From a virus: a stretch of 22,654 nt of DNA. Every line of letters starts with the position of its first letter. Position 1 is the stretch's first letter. Position numbers and translations under genes: made by a program. The stretch lies in the IMG/VR virus record IMGVR_UViG_3300007735_000495, positions 1 to 22,654 of that record; one strand, given 5' to 3'. This document shows positions 1 to 6,111 of this stretch, piece after piece. A model generated the notes under the pieces. The model did not search any database. It was not told the origin of the DNA and worked only from the letters and a program-made list of their open reading frames with translations.

Positions 1-27
1 AAACGATTAGACAGAGTAATCAAGTAA
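1..27 (+). CDS. 3' end of an upstream gene (partial)
   Basis: The first 27 bases read KRLDRVIK then TAA in frame 1, and the next gene's ATG follows with no gap. This tight junction matches the style of the rest of the window. Only eight residues are visible, so no function can be given. Confidence 0.45.
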   Translation, partial: KRLDRVIK

Positions 28-603
28 ATGCAATTACAAATCTATAACGCATTAAAAGCACGTATAAGCACACTTCAATCATTGAAGTATGTTGCACTAT
101 GGAATAATCAATTTGAACGCGAGGATGTGAACGTTCCGTTTAATTACCCGTGTTGTTTTATTGAGTTTCCTGCTGCTGATTACATCGAGAATTTGCAAGG
201 GCAACAACAAGGCACGATGACAATAGCGTTGCATTTGGGTTTTGAAAGCTACAAGACCGAGGACACAGATATATTGCAATTAAAACAAGACCTCAACCAA
301 CTTGTGCATGGTTGGTCAACTCCATACAACTCACGGTTTCTGCGCAGGTCGGAAGTGCAATCAGCAGACCACACAAATATACAGGAATTTATAATCACGT
401 ACACAATGCAAGGTTTTGACTACTCGGCAAGCAGTCAACCAACAACAGAAGCGAATGTAAACACGCTCATCACTAACAATGACCCAATACTTGACAACAC
501 TATTATAAGAACTGGAGTGATACCAGATGCAGTTGTGTTGGCAAGTGAATTAGGTTATCAACTATTAAGCGAACAAGGTTATCAACTTATAATACAACAA
601 TAA
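28..603 (+). CDS. Phage neck/tail-completion-like structural protein
   Basis: 191 residues. The N-terminal 130 or so residues (start MQLQIYNALKARI, then FNYPCCFIEF) resemble small head-tail joining or tail-terminator proteins that I associate with Bacteroidota phages. This is recognition by general pattern, not by a catalytic motif. No signal peptide or membrane segment is seen. Residues from about 165 form a distinct C-terminal tail, DAVVLASELGYQLLSEQGYQ and beyond, with an internal GYQL repeat. The same kind of tail (DEVVLGNFLLLQDGFYLLQE) ends the LysM-like protein at 12415-12909, and in both places the next gene begins with a KISxL motif. It is followed after one base by the next gene, so it is probably cotranscribed and translationally coupled. 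Confidence 0.6.
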   Translation: MQLQIYNALKARISTLQSLKYVALWNNQFEREDVNVPFNYPCCFIEFPAADYIENLQGQQQGTMTIALHLGFESYKTEDTDILQLKQDLNQLVHGWSTPYNSRFLRRSEVQSADHTNIQEFIITYTMQGFDYSASSQPTTEANVNTLITNNDPILDNTIIRTGVIPDAVVLASELGYQLLSEQGYQLIIQQ

Positions 604-604
604 A

Positions 605-808
605 ATGGCAGAGCAAAAAATATCCGAACTACCAGCAGCAACAACGCTGACAGGCGCAGAGAAAGTAATCGTAAACCAAAACGCACAGACATCATTGACC
701 GATGTGAATGCCGTTGCAACCTATGTTAAACAAGGCGGTGTGAGTGGTACGTTTACCAATCCAACAAGCATTACCGTAGTTAATGGTATAATAACTGCAA
801 TCAGCTAA
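605..808 (+). CDS. Short KISELP-type tail fibre N-terminal module protein
   Basis: 67 residues starting MAEQKISELPAATTLTGAEK. The KISxLP...L.G.E..V..Q pattern is the N-terminal signature often seen on fibre proteins of Bacteroidota phages, and the same pattern opens the 422-residue fibre at 12909. Here the protein stops after the module, so it is either a small free-standing structural protein or the stub of a fibre whose distal part has been lost. Its TAA shares a base with the ATG of the J-like baseplate gene (TAATG), which argues that it is translated. Confidence 0.6.
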   Translation: MAEQKISELPAATTLTGAEKVIVNQNAQTSLTDVNAVATYVKQGGVSGTFTNPTSITVVNGIITAIS

Positions 809-1647
809 TGGCACGCACCGTACAACAGATAAAACAACAAATGTTGGATGCGAAGAACGCAGACCCAACACTATCGGCCTTGACATCCACAAGTCAAACC
901 GCAAAGTGGAACTTGTATTACTTCATTGTAGCATCATGTATAGCTATATTTGAGCAGTTACAAGACCTATTCAAGTCGGATTTAGAAGCCATCGCAAGCA
1001 CCGCAGCACCAAGCACTCCGCAATGGACCAGAAACAAGGTGTTGAAGTTTCAAACGGGTGATGTAGCCGAGTTGAATACCAGCACGTTTGTGATTGAATA
1101 CCCAACGGTTAACACGGCTAATCAAATACTAACACGATGCGCAGTAATAACCGCCCCTAATCGCACGGTATTGATTAAGGTTGCAAAGAACGACCCGCCC
1201 GTGCCTGTATCAGCGGGTGAATTAGCAGAGTTGCAGTCGTATGTCGAAACGTTCAATCCTGCGGGAATAGCGTTCAGCATCATCAATGAAAATAGCGACA
1301 AGATGGCGGTTGAAGCAACGATTTATTACAACGGTCAATACTCGGCAGTCATACAAACGAACGTAGAAGCGGCATTGAACACATACATGGCTAACTTGCC
1401 ATTTAACGGAGTAATAACAACACAAGCCGTTGTTGACGCTATGCAAGCGGTTGAGGGTGTGACTAACGTATCATTGAGCCGCATACGAGTAAGGCGCAAC
1501 ACAATATCGTTTGCGAACGCTATTAACCTATTTAGATTGTCAACAGGTGTTGATGCCGTTCAATATCAAACGTATTCGGGATATGTTGAGGAAGAAACCA
1601 CATCGGGTCAAGCATTTGCGGACACTATAACCTACCAAGTACAATGA
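808..1647 (+). CDS. Baseplate J-like protein (Mu gp47 / P2 gpJ type)
   Basis: 279 residues. Length, overall composition and the segment LPFNGVITTQAVVDAMQAVE followed by GVTNVSLSRI fit the baseplate wedge J family (Mu gp47, P2 gpJ, distant T4 gp6), whose C-terminal part carries this kind of helix then V.GV..V. strand. The family forms the baseplate wedge that connects the central hub to the fibres. The gene starts in a TAATG overlap with the preceding gene, and its TGA overlaps the ATG of the following gene, as expected for J followed by gpI/gp48. What is odd is the position: J and its partner lie upstream of the head genes and far from the other baseplate genes (10644-12909). Confidence 0.75.
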   Translation: MARTVQQIKQQMLDAKNADPTLSALTSTSQTAKWNLYYFIVASCIAIFEQLQDLFKSDLEAIASTAAPSTPQWTRNKVLKFQTGDVAELNTSTFVIEYPTVNTANQILTRCAVITAPNRTVLIKVAKNDPPVPVSAGELAELQSYVETFNPAGIAFSIINENSDKMAVEATIYYNGQYSAVIQTNVEAALNTYMANLPFNGVITTQAVVDAMQAVEGVTNVSLSRIRVRRNTISFANAINLFRLSTGVDAVQYQTYSGYVEEETTSGQAFADTITYQVQ

Positions 1648-2348
1648 GTTTCATCATAAATACAGATTTGTTCGCAGTCAACTTCCTACCCGTTAAAAAA
1701 CGGTTAGACAAGTACAAGGCATGGACTAAAACGCTACTCAAACCGTTGCAAGTGCTATACAACACTATGTTTGGCACGTTCAAGGATGGCAACTCGGCAG
1801 CGTTGTGGGTTCCTGCCACAACCTATGCAGTTGGCGACCAAGTGCAGTACATTGACAAGGCGGTGTATGAGTGTTGGGTAGCGAACACGGGCGAGTTACC
1901 GACAAATGTTAGTTTTTGGTTTAAAATACAGGATAAATTTGTTGGTATTGAACCAAGGATGAAATACAACGCTCAACACTTGTTGTTTGAATATGCGCTC
2001 AATGAGTGGTTTGGTACTACGTTTGTGAATGTACCGGGTGCGAGTGATATTTATATTGACAACTTCGCATCGGGCAGCAACGTGTTTTATGTTGGAATTG
2101 ATGAGGTTGATAGCAGTCAAGTTGTATTTAGCAACGGACAAGCGGATAGGTTCATACACGCACAAAACATCACCAACACGGGAAGCGAGTTTGATATTTA
2201 CGTGCCTATATACGTAGCAAACCATTTAACCGTACCACCTGCAACCGATATAGCACCCAACATAAGTCCAAACAATGAAAAAATAATTAGGCAAATAGCC
2301 GATTTATACGCATACGCAGGCATTAATTATCAAGTAATTACATACTAA
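1644..2348 (+). CDS. Baseplate/tail protein at the gpI/gp48 position with CBM5/12-like insertion
   Basis: 234 residues. The N-terminus (NFLPVKKRLDKYKAWTKTLL, then KPLQVLYNTM) and the middle segment KYNAQHLLFEYALNEWFGTT resemble a Bacteroidota phage family that follows gpJ and takes the place of gpI/gp48, a baseplate component that links to tail fibres. Between them, at about residues 54-95, is AALWVPATTYAVGDQVQYID followed by KAVYECWVANTG and a tryptophan-containing end. This matches the A.TYa.GD.V.Y.g..Y......G..P....W pattern of carbohydrate-binding modules 5/12. The insertion suggests a sugar-binding or structural decoration on the baseplate. ATGA overlap with the J-like gene supports cotranslation. 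Confidence 0.6.
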   Translation: MSFIINTDLFAVNFLPVKKRLDKYKAWTKTLLKPLQVLYNTMFGTFKDGNSAALWVPATTYAVGDQVQYIDKAVYECWVANTGELPTNVSFWFKIQDKFVGIEPRMKYNAQHLLFEYALNEWFGTTFVNVPGASDIYIDNFASGSNVFYVGIDEVDSSQVVFSNGQADRFIHAQNITNTGSEFDIYVPIYVANHLTVPPATDIAPNISPNNEKIIRQIADLYAYAGINYQVITY

Positions 2349-2354
2349 CATACA

Positions 2355-3167
2355 ATGAAGAAAATAAAAACAACAGACATCACGGTTTCGAGTGCGATGC
2401 CGTTAAAAAAAGGAAGTTTAGACCATTTACAAGCGGCATACATAGAAACAATACAAGATTTAAACAAGGCATATTGGGCGGGCGATAGAGCAGGAACAAA
2501 ACCAATGGCATTGCACGGATTAATTAATAGCGGTTCGGGTAGTACATACATCATCAGCGCAGGTGCATTGATGTTAGACACGTATGCAGAGGTGTTCCGT
2601 TGTGATGCGCAGACCGTTGTTGTGAACGTTGGTCAAGTGTTAGTTGGCAACCTTGTAACAACCTACTTAACGGCAACAGATGCCGACCCCGTAGAGTTTA
2701 GCGACTCGACATCAAACAACGTGCATGAGATACGCAAGATTGTTTGGTCAAGTGCTGCGAGCGGTAGCGGTTTGCTTGATTATTCGGATTTGTATTTTAG
2801 GAATAGTTTTGATGTTATGTCATCAACGCTATCTGGTGATTTGAACTCATGGACACTTGGCACGGGTTCAGTATCTTATAAGCAACTTGTAGAGGGCAAA
2901 AAAGTAACCGCAATCATTGACATTAACAACACATCAACAGGCGGTTCAAATAATACATTAACATTAAGTATTGCAACAATGGGCGGTGTGATTAAACAAA
3001 GTTCCTATACATTGGCTTATTTTAATGCTACGGGTGTGACTGAATGGGTGTTGATTGAGGCCGTTGGCAGTACATCAACAATAAAATTCACACGCATCGG
3101 CAGCACATTCGGCACATACGCAAACGCGCTTGACTTAAAAGGTCAAATAATCTTTGAATTATCTTAA
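2355..3167 (+). CDS. Tail fibre or baseplate-associated structural protein
   Basis: 270 residues, beta-rich and full of Ser, Thr, Gly and Asn, with no catalytic motif. The N-terminal section (MPLKKGSLDHLQAAYIETIQ, then STYIISAGALMLDTYAEVF) is like Bacteroidota phage virion proteins whose N-terminal helix is followed by a TISAGAL...GEVF beta module. These are usually annotated as fibre or structural proteins. The last 130 residues look like a beta-sandwich tip, with a hydrophobic strand pattern ending GQIIFELS. It is the last gene of this operon: its stop overlaps by four bases the stop of the convergent regulator gene on the minus strand. The exact role is inferred from position and composition. 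Confidence 0.6.
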   Translation: MKKIKTTDITVSSAMPLKKGSLDHLQAAYIETIQDLNKAYWAGDRAGTKPMALHGLINSGSGSTYIISAGALMLDTYAEVFRCDAQTVVVNVGQVLVGNLVTTYLTATDADPVEFSDSTSNNVHEIRKIVWSSAASGSGLLDYSDLYFRNSFDVMSSTLSGDLNSWTLGTGSVSYKQLVEGKKVTAIIDINNTSTGGSNNTLTLSIATMGGVIKQSSYTLAYFNATGVTEWVLIEAVGSTSTIKFTRIGSTFGTYANALDLKGQIIFELS

Positions 3168-3343
3168 AACCTATGCCTATTGTAATGCTCATGCAATATT
3201 TCTTTGAGCAAGTAGCTTTCTTTTGTACCTGTACGTTCGACTTCATCAAAAAACTTTTTTTTGAGTTCGCCTGTCAAGTGCGCAGTAACACGGGCTTTGG
3301 CAGCTTGTTTTTTTGCGGTTACATCGTTTTTTGGATTGGCCAT
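3164..3343 (-). CDS. Small ribbon-helix-helix (Arc/MetJ/CopG-type) DNA-binding protein
   Basis: 59 residues on the minus strand, starting MANPKNDVTAKKQ. A Lys/Ala-rich N-terminal arm is followed by a beta-strand (ARVTAHLT) and two helices (GELKKKFFDEVERTG, then KESYLLKEILHEHY). This is the layout of a ribbon-helix-helix domain, with a turn between the helices at the TGTKE segment. Such proteins act as dimers and usually repress their own promoter. It is the only convincing minus-strand gene in the window and lies convergent to the fibre gene and divergent from the head operon. The upstream region holds two near-palindromic repeats (3353-3363 and 3375-3385) that are good operator candidates. 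The plus-strand reading frame over the same bases is Phe-rich and looks like its antisense. Confidence 0.75.
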   Translation of the reverse strand: MANPKNDVTAKKQAAKARVTAHLTGELKKKFFDEVERTGTKESYLLKEILHEHYNRHRF

Positions 3344-3352
3344 TACGAAATA

Positions 3353-3385
3353 TTAGTTACTAAACGCGTTAAATTTAGTAACTTA
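3353..3385. promoter_or_regulatory. Tandem palindromic operator candidate
   Basis: TTAGTTACTAA at 3353-3363 is a perfect palindrome around its central T. TTAGTAACTTA at 3375-3385 is the same site with one arm base changed. Their centres are 22 bases apart, about two helical turns. Viewed otherwise, AGTTACTAAA (3355-3364) and TTTAGTAACT (3374-3383) form a 10-base inverted repeat. The pair sits just upstream of the minus-strand regulator start and next to the head operon promoter region, as expected for autoregulation by a ribbon-helix-helix protein. Confidence 0.55.
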
Positions 3386-3419
3386 TTTGGACTTTTGCGC
3401 AAATATGTAACCAATTTTG
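3386..3419 (+). promoter_or_regulatory. Candidate promoter of the head operon
   Basis: TTTG at 3386-3389 and CAATTTTG at 3412-3419 are separated by 22 bases. This is one base off the Bacteroidota TTTG...TAnnTTTG pattern. Transcription would start very near the ATG at 3424, giving an almost leaderless message, which lowers confidence. The -33 element abuts the operator candidate. Confidence 0.35.
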
Positions 3420-3423
3420 CATC

Positions 3424-4197
3424 ATGAATACTAAAATAACCAACATATCCAACGGCACGGCAACGATACTGCTATACAAGCACATCGGTGACATTGATGG
3501 CATGGGTATGGGTGTTAACGGTGCATGGGTAGCAGAGGACATTCAAATGCTCAATGAATTTTATAAGGGCGAAATAACCTGCATCAATATCCGCATCAAC
3601 TCCATTGGCGGTTCAGTACAGGAGGGTTTATCAATAGTATCAGCTATACTCAATAGTGAGATACCATGCAACACGTACATCGATGGCATGGCTTACTCAA
3701 TGGCGGGTGTTATTGCGATATGCGGACAAAAGAAGTACATGGCCGACTACGGCACGTTCATGATGCACAACGCAAACGGCAGCGATAATGAGGAAGTGTT
3801 GAACTTAATCACGAACTCATTAGCAAAACTATTTGAGCGCAACACCAACATGACACTTGATAAATGCAAGGATTTGATGAACAAGGAAACGTGGATGACT
3901 GCCGATGAGTGTAAGATGTTGGGCATAGTTGATGAAGTAATCGAAACAAAGAAAGTAAAGCCAGCAATGAACGCAAGTGTGCGCGAGTTGTACGCGGTTT
4001 ATAATAAAGTAATAACCAAAACAGAAACAAAAATGAATAAATTAACTGATTTGCTCAAATTGAGCAACGAAGCAAGCGAGGAAGCTATCATCGAGGCGGT
4101 GAACGCAAAGGATGCTAAAATTGCCGAATTAGAAGCAAGCATCGAGTCAGCAACCGCTGAATTAAACGCATTGAAAGAGGCCAACGATGCAGCCTAG
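3424..4197 (+). CDS. ClpP-like prohead maturation protease with coiled-coil scaffold tail
   Basis: 257 residues up to an amber codon. Residues 1-190 are a ClpP/SppA-fold serine protease of the phage capsid-maturation type: RINSIGGSVQEGL (oxyanion-hole glycines), DGMAYSMAG with the likely nucleophile Ser92, MMHNANG with the likely catalytic His115, and the typical ETWMTADECKMLGIVDEV ending. From about residue 204 (MNKLTDLLKL, ATG at 4033) a Glu/Ala/Lys-rich coiled coil follows, as in protease-scaffold fusions. The internal Met could also start a free scaffold as in lambda Nu3. The reading frame stops at TAG (4195-4197), but the same frame stays open to 4539 with sequence that continues the protein. 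It is the first gene of the head operon. Confidence 0.85.
   Translation: MNTKITNISNGTATILLYKHIGDIDGMGMGVNGAWVAEDIQMLNEFYKGEITCINIRINSIGGSVQEGLSIVSAILNSEIPCNTYIDGMAYSMAGVIAICGQKKYMADYGTFMMHNANGSDNEEVLNLITNSLAKLFERNTNMTLDKCKDLMNKETWMTADECKMLGIVDEVIETKKVKPAMNASVRELYAVYNKVITKTETKMNKLTDLLKLSNEASEEAIIEAVNAKDAKIAELEASIESATAELNALKEANDAA
4195..4197 (+). other. In-frame amber codon inside the protease/scaffold reading frame
   Basis: Codons run GAT GCA GCC TAG CAA GCC GTG AAA, and the frame before and after TAG is open for 257 and 114 codons. A single C-to-T change from CAG (Gln) would produce it. Mutation, assembly error, suppression and readthrough all fit the sequence. Confidence 0.8.
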
Positions 4198-4203
4198 CAA
4201 GCC

Positions 4204-4539
4204 GTGAAAGCAGAATTAATTGAGAATGCCGTTAAAGAGGGCAAGATTGATGCGGCTACAAAAGAAATCTATCTTACAAGCAACAAGTCAAATGCAGAAC
4301 TTAAAGACCTCATCGGTAAATTGAAACCTGCATACACTCCGATATTTGACAACAAGGGCAATGCACCACAAGCCGTTGCAGGTCGTGAGAATTGGACTTT
4401 TAATGATTGGTCAAAGAACGACCCAAAAGGACTTGCCGAAATGAAAGAAAATGACAGCGTATCGTTTGATAATCTAATCAAAGGTTTGCCATCGAACTTG
4501 TCACCAAACTACAATCCATCAACCGATAAAAAATTCTAA
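4204..4539 (+). CDS. C-terminal continuation of the protease/scaffold protein after the amber codon
   Basis: About 111 residues if initiated at the GTG at 4204, which lies in the same frame as the protease and only two codons after its TAG. The sequence begins with charged helix (KAELIENAVKEGKIDAATKE). It ends with a linker and NWTFNDWSKNDPKGL then KENDSVSFDNLIKG, which resembles the C-terminal end of Bacteroidota phage protease-scaffold fusions. I therefore read it as part of one 371-residue protein split by a stop codon, not as an independent gene. It would be made by readthrough, amber suppression or reinitiation at GTG, or it may be lost if the stop is a real mutation. No good ribosome-binding sequence precedes the GTG. 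Confidence 0.6.
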   Translation: MKAELIENAVKEGKIDAATKEIYLTSNKSNAELKDLIGKLKPAYTPIFDNKGNAPQAVAGRENWTFNDWSKNDPKGLAEMKENDSVSFDNLIKGLPSNLSPNYNPSTDKKF

Positions 4540-4541
4540 TC

Positions 4542-4733
4542 ATGGAAGCTATTTGGAACGCTAACCCAAACATCAACTTGCTATACTGCTTCGAGGATGG
4601 CAACTGCTTTGAGAAATTAGGCGATGCAATGGCATACAAAAAGACCACAGGCAACGATTACAAAGCCGTGAGCAGACCAACAGAGGAGCAACCAACAGAA
4701 GAACCGAAACCAACTAAAAAATCAAATAAATAA
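4542..4733 (+). CDS. Small phage protein of unknown function in the head operon
   Basis: 63 residues, starting MEAIWNANPNINLLYCFEDG. The N-terminal half reads like a compact fold with hydrophobic residues (FEDGNCFEKLGDAMAYKKT). The C-terminal 20 residues are a disordered Glu/Pro/Lys tail (TEEQPTEEPKPTKKSNK). It sits two bases after the scaffold stop and three bases before the next gene, so it belongs to the head operon. Similar small proteins that list an amino-acid pattern followed by a low-complexity tail are common between scaffold and capsid genes. I do not recognise a function. Confidence 0.65.
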   Translation: MEAIWNANPNINLLYCFEDGNCFEKLGDAMAYKKTTGNDYKAVSRPTEEQPTEEPKPTKKSNK

Positions 4734-4736
4734 ACA

Positions 4737-5072
4737 ATGGCAACAATTAACAACCCATTTGGCGCAGCAGGCACATTGACAATTGCTGCCACAGGCACAA
4801 CTGCCGCAACAATTACCAACAATGAAACGGTAGTTACATCACTAACTACTTTGACAGGTAACGCAACACTTGACTTGACTATTTCAAGCGAATTGAAAGC
4901 AGGTGCATCATTGCACATCAAAGTAAAAACCACCGCAACTGAAACATTCACATTCGGTACAGGCATCGATGCCCCAACCGTTACAGGTGTAGCAGGCAAA
5001 ACATGGTGTCAATCATTTTGGTTTGATGGCACGGTATTTTTACCAAGCGGTGCAAAAATTCAAATCGATTAA
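4737..5072 (+). CDS. Small beta-rich head protein, possible capsid decoration protein
   Basis: 111 residues. It is Thr/Ala/Gly-rich with alternating hydrophobic residues (GTLTIAATGTTAATITNNET, then TWCQSFWFDGTVFLPSGAKI), suggesting a beta-sandwich. It has no signal peptide, no membrane segment and no catalytic motif. It is placed directly before the major capsid gene, the usual position of decoration (gpD-like) proteins, and that position plus composition is the only basis for the suggestion. A fibre-like head projection would fit as well. Confidence 0.55.
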   Translation: MATINNPFGAAGTLTIAATGTTAATITNNETVVTSLTTLTGNATLDLTISSELKAGASLHIKVKTTATETFTFGTGIDAPTVTGVAGKTWCQSFWFDGTVFLPSGAKIQID

Positions 5073-5100
5073 TTATTCACTTAAAAACAACTAAAATAAA

Positions 5101-6036
5101 ATGGCACTAATAAAAGAAATTTGGGTACAGGATGTACAAGAAGCGTTAAACAGAAACGCTGACTTTTTACCATACTCGGTAGACCACTCTGCGTACATCG
5201 CATTCGGAATTGTACACGTACCACAATCGGGAGGTAACCCAACCGTATTGAAAAACCCTGCTACATTCCCATTGTCAATCAATGAGCGTGTTGATGCAGA
5301 TAGAACTTACTCTCTTAATCAGTTCGCTCTCGAGCCGACTTTGATTACCAACCTTGATGAGTTACAAATCAGCTATGACAAAAGACAATCTGTTTTAGGT
5401 CAACAAATCAGCACTTTAACACAAAGAATAGGTGATGAGGTTGCTATCAGTTGGTCTGCTTCGGGTGCTGCTAACATCATCGGCACTACTGGTGCTGCTG
5501 CCGCTACTGCACTTGCACCGGGCGCAACAGGAACACGTAAACAAGTTGCACTTGCTGACATTGCTGCGCTTGCTGCGAAAATGGACAAGGACAATGTACC
5601 ACGTGGCAACAGAAAGTTGTTAATGTCAACCGACATGTTCTGGGAGTTGTTCCAAATCAGCGATGTAATTAGAGCTTCTTACAACGGTTTCCAAAACCAA
5701 GGCAACGTGTTACAAACAGGAACCATTGCTCAACTATACGGTTTCGATATTATGATGCGCCCTGTTGTATCTGTTTACGCTAACTCAACAACCGTTCCAA
5801 AAGCGTTTGGTGCTGCAACTGCAACAACTGATAACCTTGCTTGCATCGCTTTCCATTCATCATCAGTATCTCGTGCATTAGGTAGCATGACACCGTTGTA
5901 CGATAGTGGTTCAAACGGCAACGGCAAACCCGAGTATTTAGGTTCAATCTTCAACATGGAAGTAATGTTAGGTAGCGCGATTTTGCGTACAGACATGAAA
6001 GGTGTTGCTGCTTTGGTTCAAACTTGGGTATCTTAA
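5101..6036 (+). CDS. Major capsid protein (HK97-like fold, Bacteroidota phage type)
   Basis: 311 residues, beginning MALIKEIWVQDVQEALNRNA. Features include the N-terminal helix then FLPYSVDHSAYIAFGIVHVP, a long helix with TNLDELQISYDKRQSVLGQQ, an Ala/Gly-rich loop near residue 135, NRKLLMSTDMFWELF, and a final AFHSSSVSRALG...MEVMLGSAILR segment. The length and order agree with major capsid proteins found after protease/scaffold genes. Codon use differs by eye from the neighbours, with more GCT, ACT and TCT, as expected for a very highly expressed gene. It has an A-rich leader (AACTAAAATAAA before the ATG) and no Shine-Dalgarno sequence. A strong terminator follows it. The protein would be assembled with the scaffold and then processed by the upstream protease. 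Confidence 0.85.
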   Translation: MALIKEIWVQDVQEALNRNADFLPYSVDHSAYIAFGIVHVPQSGGNPTVLKNPATFPLSINERVDADRTYSLNQFALEPTLITNLDELQISYDKRQSVLGQQISTLTQRIGDEVAISWSASGAANIIGTTGAAAATALAPGATGTRKQVALADIAALAAKMDKDNVPRGNRKLLMSTDMFWELFQISDVIRASYNGFQNQGNVLQTGTIAQLYGFDIMMRPVVSVYANSTTVPKAFGAATATTDNLACIAFHSSSVSRALGSMTPLYDSGSNGNGKPEYLGSIFNMEVMLGSAILRTDMKGVAALVQTWVS

Positions 6037-6055
6037 TAATAAATAACGTTTAACT

Positions 6056-6095
6056 AAAAAGGCCTACCCGCTATCAATGTAGGTAGGCCTTTTTT
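6056..6095 (+). terminator. Strong intrinsic terminator after the major capsid gene
   Basis: GGCCTACC (6061-6068) and GGTAGGCC (6082-6089) pair perfectly. The stem extends through AAAAA on the left against T residues on the right, with a 13-base loop and a run of six T. It separates the capsid gene from the tail sheath gene. Confidence 0.9.
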
Positions 6096-6111
6096 AATAC
6101 ACAAAACAGAA

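Noticed and set aside
3173-3427. Plus-strand reading frame of 84 codons
   Set aside because: Phe- and Cys-rich antisense-like composition; it overlaps the ribbon-helix-helix gene on the minus strand, which has a coherent fold and an operator, so the minus strand is preferred.
4658-4999. Minus-strand frame of 113 codons opposite two small head genes
   Set aside because: Val/Ala-rich antisense of a Thr/Ala-rich gene, with no leader or promoter.
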